Position numbers and translations under genes: made by a program. This document shows positions 7,418 through 8,097 of a stretch of 8,097 nucleotides of DNA, in pieces. The first letter of the stretch is position 1, and each line of letters starts with the position of its first letter. The notes below the pieces were generated by a model, which did no database searches, was not told the DNA's origin, and worked only from the letters and a program-made list of their open reading frames with translations. This stretch comes from Bacteroidales bacterium (GTDB lineage Bacteria; Bacteroidota; Bacteroidia; Bacteroidales; Bacteroidaceae): NCBI GenBank assembly GCA_030523385.1, contig JAUNIV010000090.1, positions 1 to 8,097 on the forward strand. Direction: 5' to 3'.

Positions 7418-8050
7418 TTATGGGTTGGTCCGTCTCACATAAACCTTTCCGCTTCCTCTTCCTTCGGTAGTGATTCCCGTAGCAGGGTCTTCCCTCAGTT
7501 CTTTCAGCTCCAAGGTAGCAGTGGTTCTGCGCAGTCCGGTCAGCTCCATATAGTCGGCTACGCGCATGAAGTGATGTTCGTCTATAAACTTCAGGGCTAA
7601 TTTGATTCGTTGCTGTTTCGTGTAGGGCGACCGGCAGATGTAGCTTATGCCCGCCCGTTTCAGCTTGCAGTGTTTGTTGGTTTCCTTCACCAGTTCCTTG
7701 CTTGCCCGGAAGTTGACCCCATCGACCATCAGGCTTCGCGCGTTTCGTTTCTGTTCGTTGCCGTCTATGGTGTCTATTTCCTTTCCCCTCACTATGCCCA
7801 ATGTGGGCTTGAAAGTACCTACGCCGTCAATGGTCACGCTATATCCCTCTCCCATGTAATAAGCCAGTTCATCGGCCAGTGTAGTGAGCACGTGTATCAC
7901 GTTTCCTTCGGTCAGTCCCGATCCCGGGTGTGCCAGTTTGCTGATGAAATCTTTTGCATTGATGTTGTAATAGGTCTTCATGCGGTAGAACACTCGTTGT
8001 TTTCCTGTTCCGTCCAAATCACTCATTTCTTGTTTGATGTATTCTGCCAT
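7418..8050 (-). CDS. HU-like DNA-binding protein fused to a winged helix (HU-HIG type)
   Basis: A 210-residue protein with no signal peptide or membrane segment. Residues about 1-130 resemble the HU/IHF fold as found in the Bacteroidetes HU-HIG group: helices around KDFISKLA and GNVIHVLTTLADELAYYM, then the strand and turn TIDGVGTFKPTLG and the FRASKELVKE end. Residues about 140-210 form a predicted winged helix: VADYMELTGLRRTTATLELKELRED is the helix-turn-helix and GITTEGRGSGKVYVRR the basic wing. The HU-HIG family is defined by HU domains joined to a wHTH, Ig-like or glycine-rich part; its roles are mostly unknown. It is presumably a nucleoid-associated or sequence-specific DNA-binding protein. 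The start at 8050 (MAEYIKQEM) fits the family opening I remember; a start at 8089 adds 13 residues, and M9 (8026) is also possible. Its promoter is largely outside the window. No clear terminator follows it. Confidence 0.8.
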   Translation of the reverse strand: MAEYIKQEMSDLDGTGKQRVFYRMKTYYNINAKDFISKLAHPGSGLTEGNVIHVLTTLADELAYYMGEGYSVTIDGVGTFKPTLGIVRGKEIDTIDGNEQKRNARSLMVDGVNFRASKELVKETNKHCKLKRAGISYICRSPYTKQQRIKLALKFIDEHHFMRVADYMELTGLRRTTATLELKELREDPATGITTEGRGSGKVYVRRTNP

Positions 8051-8097
8051 ATTTATTATAGGTATAAAAGTTATTTCTTCTAGATGCAAAACCTGTT

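Noticed and set aside
8087..8094. Possible -7 box for the HU-wHTH gene on the minus strand (AGGTTTTG)
   Set aside because: It does not match the TA of TAnnTTTG, and the matching -33 region lies beyond the window end.

Overview
The window looks like ordinary chromosomal sequence from a Bacteroides- or Phocaeicola-like member of the Bacteroidales. Three things point there. Every intergenic promoter candidate matches the Bacteroidetes form (TAnnTTTG at -7, in two of three cases with a TTTG-like -33 box about 20 bp upstream). The genes have AT-rich leaders with no obvious Shine-Dalgarno sequence. The protein families (a long PPDK, a DPP5-like S9 peptidase and an HU-wHTH protein of the HU-HIG type) are typical of that group.

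Layout: (1) 1-2555, minus strand, holds most of ppdK, pyruvate phosphate dikinase, with the last ~55 residues cut off by the window edge. (2) 2556-2754 is a 199-bp divergent intergenic region with a promoter for each direction, a 17-bp inverted repeat at the predicted ppdK transcription start and two copies of TTTGCAAATCC. (3) 2755-5105, plus strand, is a two-gene RNA-modification operon: a TRAM/iron-sulfur 5-methyluridine methyltransferase (RlmD/RumA type) followed 2 bp later by an S4-domain RluA-family pseudouridine synthase. (4) 5104-5143 is a strong hairpin terminator shared by convergent genes. (5) 5161-7305, minus strand, is an exported S9 prolyl-oligopeptidase-family dipeptidyl peptidase (DPP5-like) with a probable lipoprotein signal and its own well-formed promoter. 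(6) 7418-8050, minus strand, is a 210-residue HU-like DNA-binding protein with a C-terminal winged helix.

The genes do not form one pathway. ppdK serves PEP/pyruvate interconversion, the plus-strand pair modifies structural RNA, the peptidase works in the cell envelope on peptides, and the HU-wHTH protein binds DNA. I see no mobile element, CRISPR array, tRNA, rRNA, toxin-antitoxin pair or defence cassette. I did not find a convincing undescribed system. The best leads are the HU-wHTH fusion of unknown role and the palindromic elements in the ppdK/rlmD intergenic region.
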